Of a DNA stretch of 64,000 nt, positions 18,682 through 27,146 are shown in pieces (the stretch's first letter is position 1; every line of letters starts with the position of its first letter). Under the pieces are notes generated by a model. That model had not been told where the DNA came from. It made no database searches and worked only from the letters and a program-made list of their open reading frames with translations. A program made the translations under genes and the position numbers. Location of the stretch: NCBI RefSeq assembly GCF_042678145.1, contig NZ_JBHUDG010000015.1, forward strand, positions 186,001-250,000, read 5' to 3'. Source of the stretch: Pseudopedobacter beijingensis. GTDB lineage: Bacteria > Bacteroidota > Bacteroidia > Sphingobacteriales > Sphingobacteriaceae.

Positions 18682-19587
18682 TTATTTATTCAAAAACTTT
18701 TTCATTTTAGTCACCTTAAACGGCTTTTTAACTGCAAAATGAGCTGCATTTTGAGCCACTGCAGCCTCTCTATCCGATACTTTTTCAGGCTTAAAAGAGT
18801 TACCAATAACACTTTTTCCAAAAATGGTTTCATACCAAGTACAAGAAGCTGTATACCTACCCACATTTAAATCAAGATGGTATCCATCACGACACATGTT
18901 ATCTCCAATAAAAGATGTTCTGGCATTTTGTATGGCAGTACCAGCAGGAACAAGAATATTGAAAGGAACTAATTTCATAGCCTTTTTACTGGCATCAATA
19001 ATCCCATTGTACATAGTCATCTGATCTTTATTGTAGTTAGCAAACCCTTTGTGCGTAGAGTTTTGAGCATAAGCCCAGGTTTGATGAAGAACATATTTGA
19101 CGTTAGGATTTGTAGCCCGTTCTTTTACATACTTAAACAATAAGGGTAATGGCTCAACGTAAGTATCTGCCTGTCCCGATTTAGGGCTTGCTTGCTGAAA
19201 GCTAATATAATCCCAATCTTCATCAGCCAGTGCTTTAGAAATAGAAGTTTTTGGAAAGCGTTCTTTTTTACCATCTACATCTACTTTACGATATTCATAG
19301 GCCGATTTATCCGTACTCGCATTTTTCCAATGCAAATCCAAAGGCGCGCCACCAATATATAAATTACCAATAATAACCTTTATCCCGCCTGCCTTTGCCA
19401 GTCCATATAAATAATGTTCAATAGCGTCTTCCGAGAAGCTATTACCTATGGCTAAAATCTTAATTACCTTGTCTTGTAATTGTTTTGACTCTGCTTTATC
19501 CTTGGCTACTGAAATGTTCCCCAATAACAATACCACGGACAGAGATAAAAACAGTCTCCTGCTAATTTTCTTAAAAGTCATCTTCAT
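18682..19587 (-). CDS. DUF4886 domain protein, SGNH/GDSL-hydrolase-like, exported
   Basis: 301 residues with a signal peptide (MKMTFKKISRRLFLSLSVVLLLGNISVAKD). ILAIGNSFSEDAIEHYLYGLAKAGG (about 45-70) resembles the GDSL-type block I with the candidate nucleophile serine in GNSFS. DGYHLDLNVGRYTASCTWYETIFG near residues 235-260 resembles block V with its Asp-x-x-His pair. DUF4886 proteins are thought to be SGNH-fold hydrolases (esterase or deacetylase); the substrate is unknown. It lies 105 bp after pafA on the same strand and could remove acyl groups from the same glycan or phospholipid-like substrate. That link is inferred from position only. Confidence 0.8.
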   Translation of the reverse strand: MKMTFKKISRRLFLSLSVVLLLGNISVAKDKAESKQLQDKVIKILAIGNSFSEDAIEHYLYGLAKAGGIKVIIGNLYIGGAPLDLHWKNASTDKSAYEYRKVDVDGKKERFPKTSISKALADEDWDYISFQQASPKSGQADTYVEPLPLLFKYVKERATNPNVKYVLHQTWAYAQNSTHKGFANYNKDQMTMYNGIIDASKKAMKLVPFNILVPAGTAIQNARTSFIGDNMCRDGYHLDLNVGRYTASCTWYETIFGKSVIGNSFKPEKVSDREAAVAQNAAHFAVKKPFKVTKMKKFLNK

Positions 19588-19692
19588 TAGAATTTTTATT
19601 TGTTTAATTTAGATTTTGACCAACAATAGTACAAATACTTTCTTAACTTACCCTAAGTAAATTATACATTAGGGTTTATTTCCCCTATGAAA

Positions 19693-21351
19693 TTACTTTT
19701 TAATCACTTCCGATATCGCCTTACCAATACTTCCATTAGGTGCTTGTATATGTAGTAAAGCCGCTATTGTAGGCGCTATATCGCACATAGAATAAGTATC
19801 TACTGATTTCCCCTGATTAATGCCCCATCCCATAAATACGAGTGGAATATGGGTATCAAAAGGATTCCACAAACTATGAGTTGCCCCTTTTGCACCTCCT
19901 AAAGTCCACCCCGGTTCCGGAATAAATGCAATTTCACCTGTCCGTTTTGCATTGTACCCATTAATCATCTTTTCTTTAATGAGTTGCGGAATCGACGCCA
20001 TCCCAATATTCTCCATATCTGCTGCAAACTGTATACCCGGTTGTTTCATTAGCAAACTTACCACATCTCTTTTCAGCTTCTCATAATCGACTCCTTTTTC
20101 TGCCGCTTGTTTAGCATTCAAAGAAAGATATATGCCTGTATTTCCCGTTACTATTTTTTTTAGACCATAACGCTCCTCTACCATTTTATTAACAGCAGCC
20201 ATAGCATTTTTCTTTAAGCCCAGCATTCCCGTCGGAATATTATGTTCTTCTAAAAACATGGGATTATGCGCACCTCCATGGTCAGCAGTTAAAAACACGG
20301 TATAATTCCCTTTACCTACTTTAGCATCAAGGTATTTAAAAAAAGAAGAAAGATCTTTATCCAATCTCAAAAGCCCATCTTCTGCTTCAACTGAATTTGC
20401 AGAATACATGTGTCCAATATAATCTGTAGAAGCACAATTAATGGTCAGAAAGTTAGTTACTGGCCCATTTGCCAAATCATACCCCTCTACAGTCGCCTTA
20501 GCAAACTCAAGAGTCAGTGTGTTTCCGAAAGGCGTTTTTCTTATATTTTCTGTATTGATCTCAAAATACTTTTTAATATCATGAGGAAAAACCGGTTTCT
20601 TCTCCCCTGCAAAAAGTCCTTCCCATGGCACATTATCAGGCGTACTTTGCACATAAGTTTCCATAGGATATAAAGTATGCCAACCATCTTTCACCAAATT
20701 GCGACCTAACTTCTTACTATTAAACACATTTACCCAATCAGGTAAATCTTTCATATAATAAGTACTGGTGATAAAATTATCACTTTCATTATCCAACCAA
20801 AAGGCTGCTGTTGGTGTATGGCCTGCAGGCATAATTGCTGCTCTATCTTTTAATGAAACACCAACAATTTTAGAGCGAAAATTAGTAGCCAAAGCCAGTT
20901 CATCGGTAACAGTAGAAGCTAACAGATTTCTGGGTGACATTTTTCCTGCAGCAGATTTACTTCCTACGGTTTGTTCCACAGTATCTTCGGCGCAATACCA
21001 TTTTCTACCAGTAAGCTGATCTGTAAAATTGTTTGAAGTAATTCCGTGAATGGCAGGTACCGAGCCTGTATAAATAGTAGAATGCCCTATAGCTGTTACT
21101 GCCGGTAAATGGGTAATATAAGTATTTTCGCAGCTAAACCCCTCGTTAAGCAATCTCTTAAAACCTCCGTCCTGATAACGATCATAATACCTGTACAAAT
21201 AATCCCAACGCATCTGATCTACAACTATACCTACCACTAAACGAGGTCTGGCTAAAGTTTTTTCCTTCTTTTGAGCGAAAGAGGATTGAGAGACTATTAA
21301 AAATAAGAATAATAAAGAACGAAGTGTTTTTAATTTTTTTAGTTTATTCAT
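19693..21351 (-). CDS. pafA: PafA-type alkaline phosphatase (calcium/zinc-dependent, broad phosphomonoesterase)
   Basis: 552 residues with a signal peptide ending near SFAQ (27). The protein closely follows Elizabethkingia PafA as I know it: RPRLVVGIVVDQMRWDYLYRYY with metal-ligand Asp45; PAVTAIGHSTIYTGSVPAIHG with candidate nucleophile Thr86 (Thr79 in PafA); Asn107 21 residues later, matching Asn100; and GVSLKDRAAIMPAGH with Lys168 and Arg170 for Lys162/Arg164. FLTADHGGAHNP near residue 350 gives later metal ligands. It should release phosphate from many monoesters in the periplasm. It is 92 bp downstream of the phosphodiester glycosidase gene, a combination that could open a phosphodiester and then remove the phosphate. 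Confidence 0.9.
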   Translation of the reverse strand: MNKLKKLKTLRSLLFLFLIVSQSSFAQKKEKTLARPRLVVGIVVDQMRWDYLYRYYDRYQDGGFKRLLNEGFSCENTYITHLPAVTAIGHSTIYTGSVPAIHGITSNNFTDQLTGRKWYCAEDTVEQTVGSKSAAGKMSPRNLLASTVTDELALATNFRSKIVGVSLKDRAAIMPAGHTPTAAFWLDNESDNFITSTYYMKDLPDWVNVFNSKKLGRNLVKDGWHTLYPMETYVQSTPDNVPWEGLFAGEKKPVFPHDIKKYFEINTENIRKTPFGNTLTLEFAKATVEGYDLANGPVTNFLTINCASTDYIGHMYSANSVEAEDGLLRLDKDLSSFFKYLDAKVGKGNYTVFLTADHGGAHNPMFLEEHNIPTGMLGLKKNAMAAVNKMVEERYGLKKIVTGNTGIYLSLNAKQAAEKGVDYEKLKRDVVSLLMKQPGIQFAADMENIGMASIPQLIKEKMINGYNAKRTGEIAFIPEPGWTLGGAKGATHSLWNPFDTHIPLVFMGWGINQGKSVDTYSMCDIAPTIAALLHIQAPNGSIGKAISEVIKK

Positions 21352-21443
21352 CTGTTATTTTTAAGGATAGGTTTAAGCGCGCCGGTAAAAGTAGTATTTA
21401 TAGACTAAAATTTAAAAGATAATTTCAATTCGGCTCACTCTAT

Positions 21444-22364
21444 TTATTTGATAAACAATACAGTCTCTACCATACGTTGTCCATAATGATCAAATTTTTT
21501 ATTATCCGTTGGATAATTAACAATGCCATTATGGGGCTCACCTTTCACCCACATCATAGTAGAACCACCACCATCAATATTCATTGCCGATCGCGGATTA
21601 AAATACCTACTCAAAAATGCAGTAAGCTCTTTGGCAGACATTCCCAAGGCCTTTTTATTTCTACCATCCACCGTAACCAACAATAAATTTCCTTCCCGGC
21701 TAACAGCTATTGCGGTACGCGGGTGCCTGATGCCCTGGTGCTTCAGATAATGCTCGTAATGCAATTTTTTAAGATTTACACCTGCAGTATCAGCAAAAGT
21801 TAAACCCACAGGTTTAAAATTATCGATCAGCATAGGAGCTCCTGTCATAATGTTTTCCGATTTTATCTTTCCAAAATCTTCAGACGAAAAATGAATAGCA
21901 AAATCAGTCCCCTCATTATTAAAAGTAAACATCCCCTGATGTTTCCACCAATAAATACTGCTTTTAGGAACTTTTACATTTTGTATATCTATACCTTTCA
22001 ACCGAAGGTGCATATAATCTGCAGAATCTTTTTTTTCGATAAAATAAGTAGCATTAATTCCTGCCAGAGCTCCAGAAATTCTACTCGCAAAAACAGATAA
22101 AGAATCCTTCTCTTTTTTATAATCCAACAGCATTTTACCCATTTTTAGTTTAGGATTAAAGCTGATGACATTTACATTCTGATTGGCAAATTCGCCATCG
22201 GTAACAGCATTAAACTTGTACCAGATAACATCTTTTCTAAGGGTATCTGTAGTCCACCCGGTTTTATCTTTTAACTCGGTAACCGATTGGAGCTTTTTGC
22301 TTTTTTGACTCACACATGCCGAAAACGCAAACGTAACGGCTAACAAATAACTGGTCTTTAACAT
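21444..22364 (-). CDS. Phosphodiester glycosidase family lipoprotein (NAGPA-like domain)
   Basis: 306 residues. Lipoprotein leader MLKTSYLLAVTFAFSAC with Cys17. The domain resembles the luminal part of the human uncovering enzyme NAGPA and bacterial exopolysaccharide-related proteins: SGALAGINATYF near residue 95, HPRTAIAVSREGNLLLVTVDGRNKKALGMSAKELTAFL near 215-255, and the hallmark AMNIDGGGSTMMWVKG near 265-280. The family cleaves sugar-1-phosphodiesters such as GlcNAc-alpha-P-R. It lies between the Gfo/Idh/MocA gene (25-bp gap) and pafA (92-bp gap), consistent with a co-transcribed phospho-sugar pathway. The actual substrate is unknown. Confidence 0.85.
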   Translation of the reverse strand: MLKTSYLLAVTFAFSACVSQKSKKLQSVTELKDKTGWTTDTLRKDVIWYKFNAVTDGEFANQNVNVISFNPKLKMGKMLLDYKKEKDSLSVFASRISGALAGINATYFIEKKDSADYMHLRLKGIDIQNVKVPKSSIYWWKHQGMFTFNNEGTDFAIHFSSEDFGKIKSENIMTGAPMLIDNFKPVGLTFADTAGVNLKKLHYEHYLKHQGIRHPRTAIAVSREGNLLLVTVDGRNKKALGMSAKELTAFLSRYFNPRSAMNIDGGGSTMMWVKGEPHNGIVNYPTDNKKFDHYGQRMVETVLFIK

Positions 22365-22388
22365 TTATTTTTGTTTTATTGATATACA

Positions 22389-23381
22389 CTACTTACTACC
22401 CTTTGCGGTAAACAGATCTATTATCCTGAGCACCTCTATACCGTATTCCGCTCCACAAGGATTAGGTCCTTTATTTAAAAAATATGCCACCACTCGTTCT
22501 ATCATGGGTTGTTGTACATGTTGCGGATGTGCTATTTCTATTATTCTATCTTCATGTATAGAGTCTATTTTTATACTTGTACCCCCAAAGAAGTTAAAAT
22601 TTATTTTCCCCTCCGTTCCTATAATCTCACAGGTATCTATATTTTCGGGCAGCAGATTATTAAAGCTCCATATTCCATTAAACATTATATTGTTCTCAAA
22701 TAGCAATTGACCACAGATAAGGTCATCTGTACCGGATTCTTTTTTCTTACTTGTTGCCAAACCAACGGCAGCTTTTACATCTCCAAAGAGATAAATCATA
22801 AAATCTAGTTGATGAGGTGCCAGATCATGAAAAAGACCGCCACCGGATATTTCCGGATTTGTTCTCCAATTTTCTGTAGTTTGTGCGATAATAGTATGAT
22901 TTCCCCCTTGTATAACCTGCAAATTAATCAGGTTTACTTTTCCGATAGCACCATTATTTATCAGTGTTCTAACCTTCTCAAAGTAAGGCATTGCCCGTCT
23001 ATAATGTGCAATCACCAATTTATTTCCTGTCTCATCCGCTACAGCGTTCATATTTGCACAACCAGCAACAGAAAGCGCCATCGGCTTTTCAACATATACA
23101 TCCTTTCCTGCCCGCAGCGCTCTAATAGTTAACTTCTCGTGGCTTGAAGGGGGCGTCGCTATGTATATGGCATTTATCTCGGGATCATTTATCAACTGAT
23201 CGGCATCAGCATACCATTTTCCCACCTGATGTCTTTGAGCATAATCTGCAGCTTTTTCAGCATTGCGCCTCATAACTGCAAGCAGAGAAGAATGAGCAAC
23301 TTTTTTAAAGGCAGGACCACTTTTCACCTCAGTAACATCACCACACCCTATAATCCCCCATTTTATTGTGTTTTTTTCCAT
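22389..23381 (-). CDS. Gfo/Idh/MocA family oxidoreductase
   Basis: 330 residues, no signal peptide. The Rossmann fold opens with IKWGIIGCGDVTEVKSGPAF (GxGxxT). IYIATPPSSHEKL is followed by the family motif VYVEKPMAL, whose Lys is catalytic in relatives. LFHDLAPHQLDFMIYLFG near residues 180-200 contains the conserved Asp-x-x-x-His pair. It should oxidise or reduce a sugar or inositol derivative with NAD(P) in the cytoplasm. It is first in the four-gene minus-strand run ending with the DUF4886 gene, so it may process the sugar released by the two exported hydrolases. Substrate not predictable. Confidence 0.9.
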   Translation of the reverse strand: MEKNTIKWGIIGCGDVTEVKSGPAFKKVAHSSLLAVMRRNAEKAADYAQRHQVGKWYADADQLINDPEINAIYIATPPSSHEKLTIRALRAGKDVYVEKPMALSVAGCANMNAVADETGNKLVIAHYRRAMPYFEKVRTLINNGAIGKVNLINLQVIQGGNHTIIAQTTENWRTNPEISGGGLFHDLAPHQLDFMIYLFGDVKAAVGLATSKKKESGTDDLICGQLLFENNIMFNGIWSFNNLLPENIDTCEIIGTEGKINFNFFGGTSIKIDSIHEDRIIEIAHPQHVQQPMIERVVAYFLNKGPNPCGAEYGIEVLRIIDLFTAKGSK

Positions 23382-23645
23382 ATATCATTGCGTTAACGAG
23401 TTCAAGGTAATATTTTAAGATTCATGGTTTATTAAATACTGTCTATTTCAGAAACAATTTTAAAGCTTGTGTCAACTAAAATAAGCGTAGCCACTGCCCC
23501 TTTATTAATAAAGACAAAAAATAACCAAGATAGGGTATTAAAAACCCAAACAAAACCACAAACAACTCATAAACAAGCAAATAACTACTAAAATTCCTTA
23601 CTATCATTATATACTATCCTCATTAAAAATCAAAAGAAAAGCTTT
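23382..23645. other. Divergent promoter region, Gfo/Idh gene versus small lipoprotein gene
   Basis: A 310-bp AT-rich gap between divergent genes (including the promoter feature at 23646-23675). It should hold the promoter of the minus-strand four-gene run, but I see no good consensus for it and no other feature. Confidence 0.4.
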
Positions 23646-23675
23646 TTTGGAATAATAGTTGCCTATTTAGTTTTA
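23646..23675 (+). promoter_or_regulatory. Candidate sigma-A-type promoter for small lipoprotein gene
   Basis: TTTG (23646-23649), an 18-bp spacer, then TAGTTTTA (23668-23675). This is one base from the Bacteroidota -7 consensus TAnnTTTG with the right -33 partner. It would start transcription about 10 bases before the ATG at 23692. Confidence 0.5.
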
Positions 23676-23691
23676 TATCAAACAAATATTT

Positions 23692-24066
23692 ATGAAAAAT
23701 TTAATGAAAATTTCAGCAGCACTATTATTAATTTCGGTAATATTTGCTGCGTGTAGTAAAAAAGACGACCCTGCTGATAAAGATTTATTTGTAGGGACTT
23801 ACAAAGGTACTGTTGACTACAAAGCGGAAGGTGTAAGTAAACATAGCGATGATGGACATGTACGGGTAGTAAAAACAGGAAACAATTATTATTTTGTTTT
23901 TTCTGACGATATACCTAATCTTACAGGTGTAGAATTTGAAAAAGGAGAGAACTCTGTTATTTCTATAGGTAGCGACGAAGCGAAGTACATAAAAGTAACT
24001 GCAAATAGCTTAAAAATTGCCTATACCAAAGATGGGGCTATATGGACCGCTGATTGTACCAGATAG
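23692..24066 (+). CDS. Small hypothetical lipoprotein
   Basis: 124 residues. The leader MKNLMKISAALLLISVIFAACSKKDDPADK has a good lipobox (FAAC, Cys21) followed by charged residues. The rest (DLFVGTYKGTVDYKAEG to KIAYTKDGAIWTADCTR) reads as a small beta-rich domain of the lipocalin-like kind often seen in short Bacteroidota lipoproteins (GTYKGTV near the start, hydrophobic/polar alternation). I do not recognise a named family. It is a single gene with its own promoter and terminator, flanked by unrelated genes. Confidence 0.75.
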   Translation: MKNLMKISAALLLISVIFAACSKKDDPADKDLFVGTYKGTVDYKAEGVSKHSDDGHVRVVKTGNNYYFVFSDDIPNLTGVEFEKGENSVISIGSDEAKYIKVTANSLKIAYTKDGAIWTADCTR

Positions 24067-24093
24067 CATTTGTTAAATGTTTATAAATGTATA

Positions 24094-24147
24094 ATAGGTG
24101 CTATTTTCTGTTTTTGTCTACAACAATTATAGAGAATAGCACCTTAT
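24094..24147 (+). terminator. Terminator after small lipoprotein gene
   Basis: ATAGGTGCTATTTTCT (24094-24109) pairs with AGAGAATAGCACCTTAT (24131-24147) with one bulge and a G-T pair; 28 bp after the stop codon. The loop is long (21 nt) and AT-rich. Confidence 0.6.
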
Positions 24148-24477
24148 CATTTATTTCGTCTACACATCCATTTAAACAGCAAATTCCCTGCTTATCTGAT
24201 ATTTTTATCCTTGTATTTTTCACCAATAAATTAAGTACTGTTTTACTTGGCTCTCTTTCAACTACTATCTCTTGGCTCCCTCATTTTAATCAATAGAAAA
24301 ACAATTAAAAATCACCCAATTGCTGATGGTACTTGCCTCTATCAAATAAACTTGGAATAGCTACTTAACAGGGACAAACTCACTTATTATATCTGTTAGA
24401 TTCGTATTAAATCCCTTTATAATCTTTATAAAATTCCTGTTTATAAAAACTCTATATTTTAATACTTAGAAGTTATT
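24148..24477. other. AT-rich convergent gap without recognisable feature
   Basis: 330 bp between the terminator and the stop of the minus-strand Nudix regulator gene. Short ORFs here have no coding character. I see no further structure. Confidence 0.4.
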
Positions 24478-25176
24478 CTAATCCTTAGAAAAGGATAATT
24501 CGTTCTGAAAATATTTACTGTACTTTCTACGATCAAATTTATAAAGTTTGGCGGCTCTATAAGACACGCCTTTTTGCTTCTCATCCAATTCTTTTAAGAT
24601 ACCGTATGCCAATATTTTCTTTCTAAAATTACGTTTATCCAGCTTCTTATTCAGGATTACTTCGTACAAGTTTTGTAACTGAGTAAGTGTAAATTTCTCC
24701 GGTAAAAGTTCGAAAGCTAAAGGTTGGTAACTGATCTTATTTTTTATCTTTTCAAAGCCTTTCTCAAAAATTTTCTGGTGGTCAAATGCAAGTTCCGGAA
24801 TCTCTTTAATAGACACCCATGATGCCTTCTTTGCTGAGTTGGTTATGGGTTGTAATTCCTTATTTCCCTGTAACCTGATCATCGCAAAATAAGCCACCGT
24901 AATGATACGCCCCTGAGGGTGTCTTCCCAGTTCTCCAAACGTATAAAACTGCTCCATATAAATTCCCTTCAACCCTGTTAATTCGTACAAAATACGTTCA
25001 GCAGCGGCATCTATACTTTCGTCTTTATTGACTAAATGACCGGGCAATGCAAACCAGTCTTTGTAGGGTTCTTCATTCTTTTCTATCAAAAGAATTTTTA
25101 GCTCTCCCTCATCAAATCCAAAGATGACACAGTCGACTGAAAAAATCGAGTTCAGATAAATCGGTAAATAAGTCAA
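24478..25176 (-). CDS. Nudix-domain transcriptional regulator (NrtR/AraR-like), degenerate Nudix box
   Basis: 232 residues. N-terminal Nudix fold (about 10-145): SVDCVIFGFDEGELKILLIEKN, then GHLVNKDESIDAAAERILYELTGL (46-69). In this box the canonical REUxEE reads RILYEL, so the metal-binding glutamates are incomplete and hydrolase activity is doubtful. The C-terminal ~80 residues (PEKFTLTQLQNLYEVILNKKLDKRNFRKKIL to YKFDRRKY) form the winged helix typical of Nudix-related regulators that sense a sugar or nucleotide derivative. It is transcribed divergently from pfkA across 130 bp that contain a short dyad, which suggests it controls that glycolytic operon. The effector is unknown. Confidence 0.85.
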   Translation of the reverse strand: MTYLPIYLNSIFSVDCVIFGFDEGELKILLIEKNEEPYKDWFALPGHLVNKDESIDAAAERILYELTGLKGIYMEQFYTFGELGRHPQGRIITVAYFAMIRLQGNKELQPITNSAKKASWVSIKEIPELAFDHQKIFEKGFEKIKNKISYQPLAFELLPEKFTLTQLQNLYEVILNKKLDKRNFRKKILAYGILKELDEKQKGVSYRAAKLYKFDRRKYSKYFQNELSFSKD

Positions 25177-25249
25177 AACGATAAATTATAAGTTCATTAA
25201 TCAACCACAACGGCAAAGTTTAAAAAAAATTTCGAAAAAATAGCACTTA

Positions 25250-25264
25250 GTGTAAAAAATACAC
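25250..25264. promoter_or_regulatory. Candidate operator GTGTA-N5-TACAC between Nudix regulator and pfkA
   Basis: GTGTA (25250-25254) and TACAC (25260-25264) are exact inverted halves separated by five A/T bases, 43 bp upstream of the pfkA start. Position between a divergent regulator and its likely target, and an A/T-rich centre, fit an NrtR/AraR-type binding site. No second copy was found in this window. Confidence 0.45.
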
Positions 25265-25306
25265 GTATATTAGTACTCCCAAATTACATGATTATTTCTC
25301 AATTTA

Positions 25307-26287
25307 ATGTCTAAAATAAAAAAAATAGCAGTATTCACTTCAGGAGGCGACGCACCGGGCATGAACGCCTGCATTAGGGCAGTTGTAAGAACAGGAATTT
25401 ATTATGGTTGTGAGGTGATAGGTATCAAACAGGGATACCAGGGTATGATAGATAAAAATTTCTTCCCTATGAATCGCCATTCTGTAAGCAACATCATGCA
25501 ACTTGGCGGCACTATATTAAAAACAGCGCGCTGTTTGGAATTTAAGACCGAAGAAGGGCAACAAAAAGCTTATGACAATTTAAAAGAAGCCGGTATAGAT
25601 GCTTTGGTAGCTATTGGTGGTGATGGAACTTTTACCGGAGCGGAAAGACTTTCCAGAAACTTTAACATTCCTGTAATGTGTGTACCGGGTACAATTGACA
25701 ACGACCTTTACGGAACGGATTTTACTTTAGGTTTTGATACGGCGACTAATACGGTTATAGATGCCATAGACAAGATAAGGGACACTGCTGAATCTCATGA
25801 CAGATTGTTCTTTATTGAAGTTATGGGACGGGATGCCGGATGTATTGCTCTACGCGCAGGAATTGCCGGAGGTGCAGAAGCCATTATGCTTCCTGAAAAG
25901 GAAACCGCTATTGATGATTTGATAAATACCCTGGAAGCAGGTGCTAAAAACGACAAATCTTCAAGTATTGTAATTATTGCCGAAGGTGATAAAAATGGCG
26001 GAGCATATAATGTCGCTCAAAAAGTAAAAGAAAAAATTGACTACTTCGATACAAAAGTTACTATCTTAGGCCACTTACAAAGAGGAGGAAGCCCTAGTAG
26101 TTTTGACAGGATATTAGGTAGTAGAATGGGCTTCGCTGCTGTAAAGGCTATCCTTAGAGGCGAAACCAGACAAATGGTTGGCTTAAGAGGGAACAATATC
26201 AGCTTTACAGATCTGGAACAATCTATTTCGGGACATGAGTTTAAACTGGAAGAAGATTTGATGGAAATGTCAACCATATTAGCATAA
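25307..26287 (+). CDS. pfkA: ATP-dependent 6-phosphofructokinase
   Basis: 326 residues, full length. It phosphorylates fructose 6-phosphate to fructose 1,6-bisphosphate in glycolysis. Motifs: KIAVFTSGGDAPGMNACIRAVV (ATP site), VAIGGDGTFTGAERL, PGTIDNDLYGTDFTLGFDTA with the catalytic Asp of TIDND, MGRDAGCIALRAG and HLQRGGSPSSFDR. The Gly in GGDGT favours ATP rather than pyrophosphate as donor. Its TAA is followed immediately by the ATG of the next gene, so the two are co-translated. Confidence 0.97.
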   Translation: MSKIKKIAVFTSGGDAPGMNACIRAVVRTGIYYGCEVIGIKQGYQGMIDKNFFPMNRHSVSNIMQLGGTILKTARCLEFKTEEGQQKAYDNLKEAGIDALVAIGGDGTFTGAERLSRNFNIPVMCVPGTIDNDLYGTDFTLGFDTATNTVIDAIDKIRDTAESHDRLFFIEVMGRDAGCIALRAGIAGGAEAIMLPEKETAIDDLINTLEAGAKNDKSSSIVIIAEGDKNGGAYNVAQKVKEKIDYFDTKVTILGHLQRGGSPSSFDRILGSRMGFAAVKAILRGETRQMVGLRGNNISFTDLEQSISGHEFKLEEDLMEMSTILA

Positions 26288-27139
26288 ATGATAGCTGTCA
26301 TCTATAGTGGATCTAGGTTTGCCAATTGGAAAATTGCAGATAAGGATCAGGAATTATTTGAAGTACGTACGCAGGGAATAAACCCTTTCTTTAATGATGA
26401 AAAGTATATTCTTAATTTATTGAACAAGAATATTAAATTTGTGCACCACGCCGAGAAAATCAAGAAGATCTATTTTTTTGGCGCAGGGGCAACATCCGCA
26501 GAAAGGAATGAGATTATCCAGAATGCGTTTTCTCAATTTTTCAGGTTCAGCAAAGTATTCGTATACCACGATCTTGATGCTGCAGCCAGAGCCACTTGTA
26601 ATGATGAACCCGGCATTGTGTGCATTATGGGAAGCGGCTCTAATGCAGCTTACTTTGATGGAAAAAAAATCACAGAGAACAACTATGGATTAGGCTACGC
26701 TATTGCTGATGAGGGTTCTGCAAATTGGTTAGGAAAAATGCTGCTTAAACAGTATCTGACAAATAGTCTTCCTGCTGATTTCAGAAAAATATTCAACAAA
26801 AAATATGATTTAGACAAAAGACAGGTGCTTGATAAAGTATATAAACAGGCTCACCCTAATCTTTTTCTAAGTTCTTTTGTAGATTTGTTACTGGAAAACA
26901 AAGAACACTCGTTCGTAAAAGACTTTGTAAAAAGTGGTTTTTCTTTGTTTATGGATAGTTATCTTATTCCTTTACTGGATAAATACGGCCATAACCAACC
27001 GGTTAATTTCGTAGGTACGGTTTCGGCAAATTTTGACAGTTATTTATTAGAGGTGGCTAAAAAAAAGGATATAGAGGTAACCCAGATTATTAAAGAGCCT
27101 CTACATAATTTATTGAATTATTACGCAAATAAAAATTAA
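26288..27139 (+). CDS. BadF/BadG-type sugar kinase (N-acetylglucosamine kinase-like)
   Basis: 283 residues of the ASKHA fold. The first phosphate loop is unusual in reading IAVIYSGSRFANWKIAD, with Ser rather than the usual Asp-Gly-Gly-Gly-T at this place. YHDLDAAARATCNDEPGIVCIMGSGSNAAYFDG (phosphate 2 and adenosine-type motifs) and GLGYAIADEGSANWLGK are conserved as in GlcNAc kinases. VNFVGTVSANFDSYL near residue 240 is the last motif. The start codon directly abuts the pfkA stop, and gap follows after 7 bp, so it belongs to a glycolytic operon. Which hexose or hexosamine it phosphorylates is unknown. Confidence 0.82.
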   Translation: MIAVIYSGSRFANWKIADKDQELFEVRTQGINPFFNDEKYILNLLNKNIKFVHHAEKIKKIYFFGAGATSAERNEIIQNAFSQFFRFSKVFVYHDLDAAARATCNDEPGIVCIMGSGSNAAYFDGKKITENNYGLGYAIADEGSANWLGKMLLKQYLTNSLPADFRKIFNKKYDLDKRQVLDKVYKQAHPNLFLSSFVDLLLENKEHSFVKDFVKSGFSLFMDSYLIPLLDKYGHNQPVNFVGTVSANFDSYLLEVAKKKDIEVTQIIKEPLHNLLNYYANKN

Positions 27140-27146
27140 AACAAAA

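Noticed and set aside
19651..19674. CCCTAA...TTAGGG inverted repeat between pafA and the DUF4886 gene
   Set aside because: Arms of six bases with a 12-bp spacer in AT-rich DNA are too weak to call an operator or terminator without further support.
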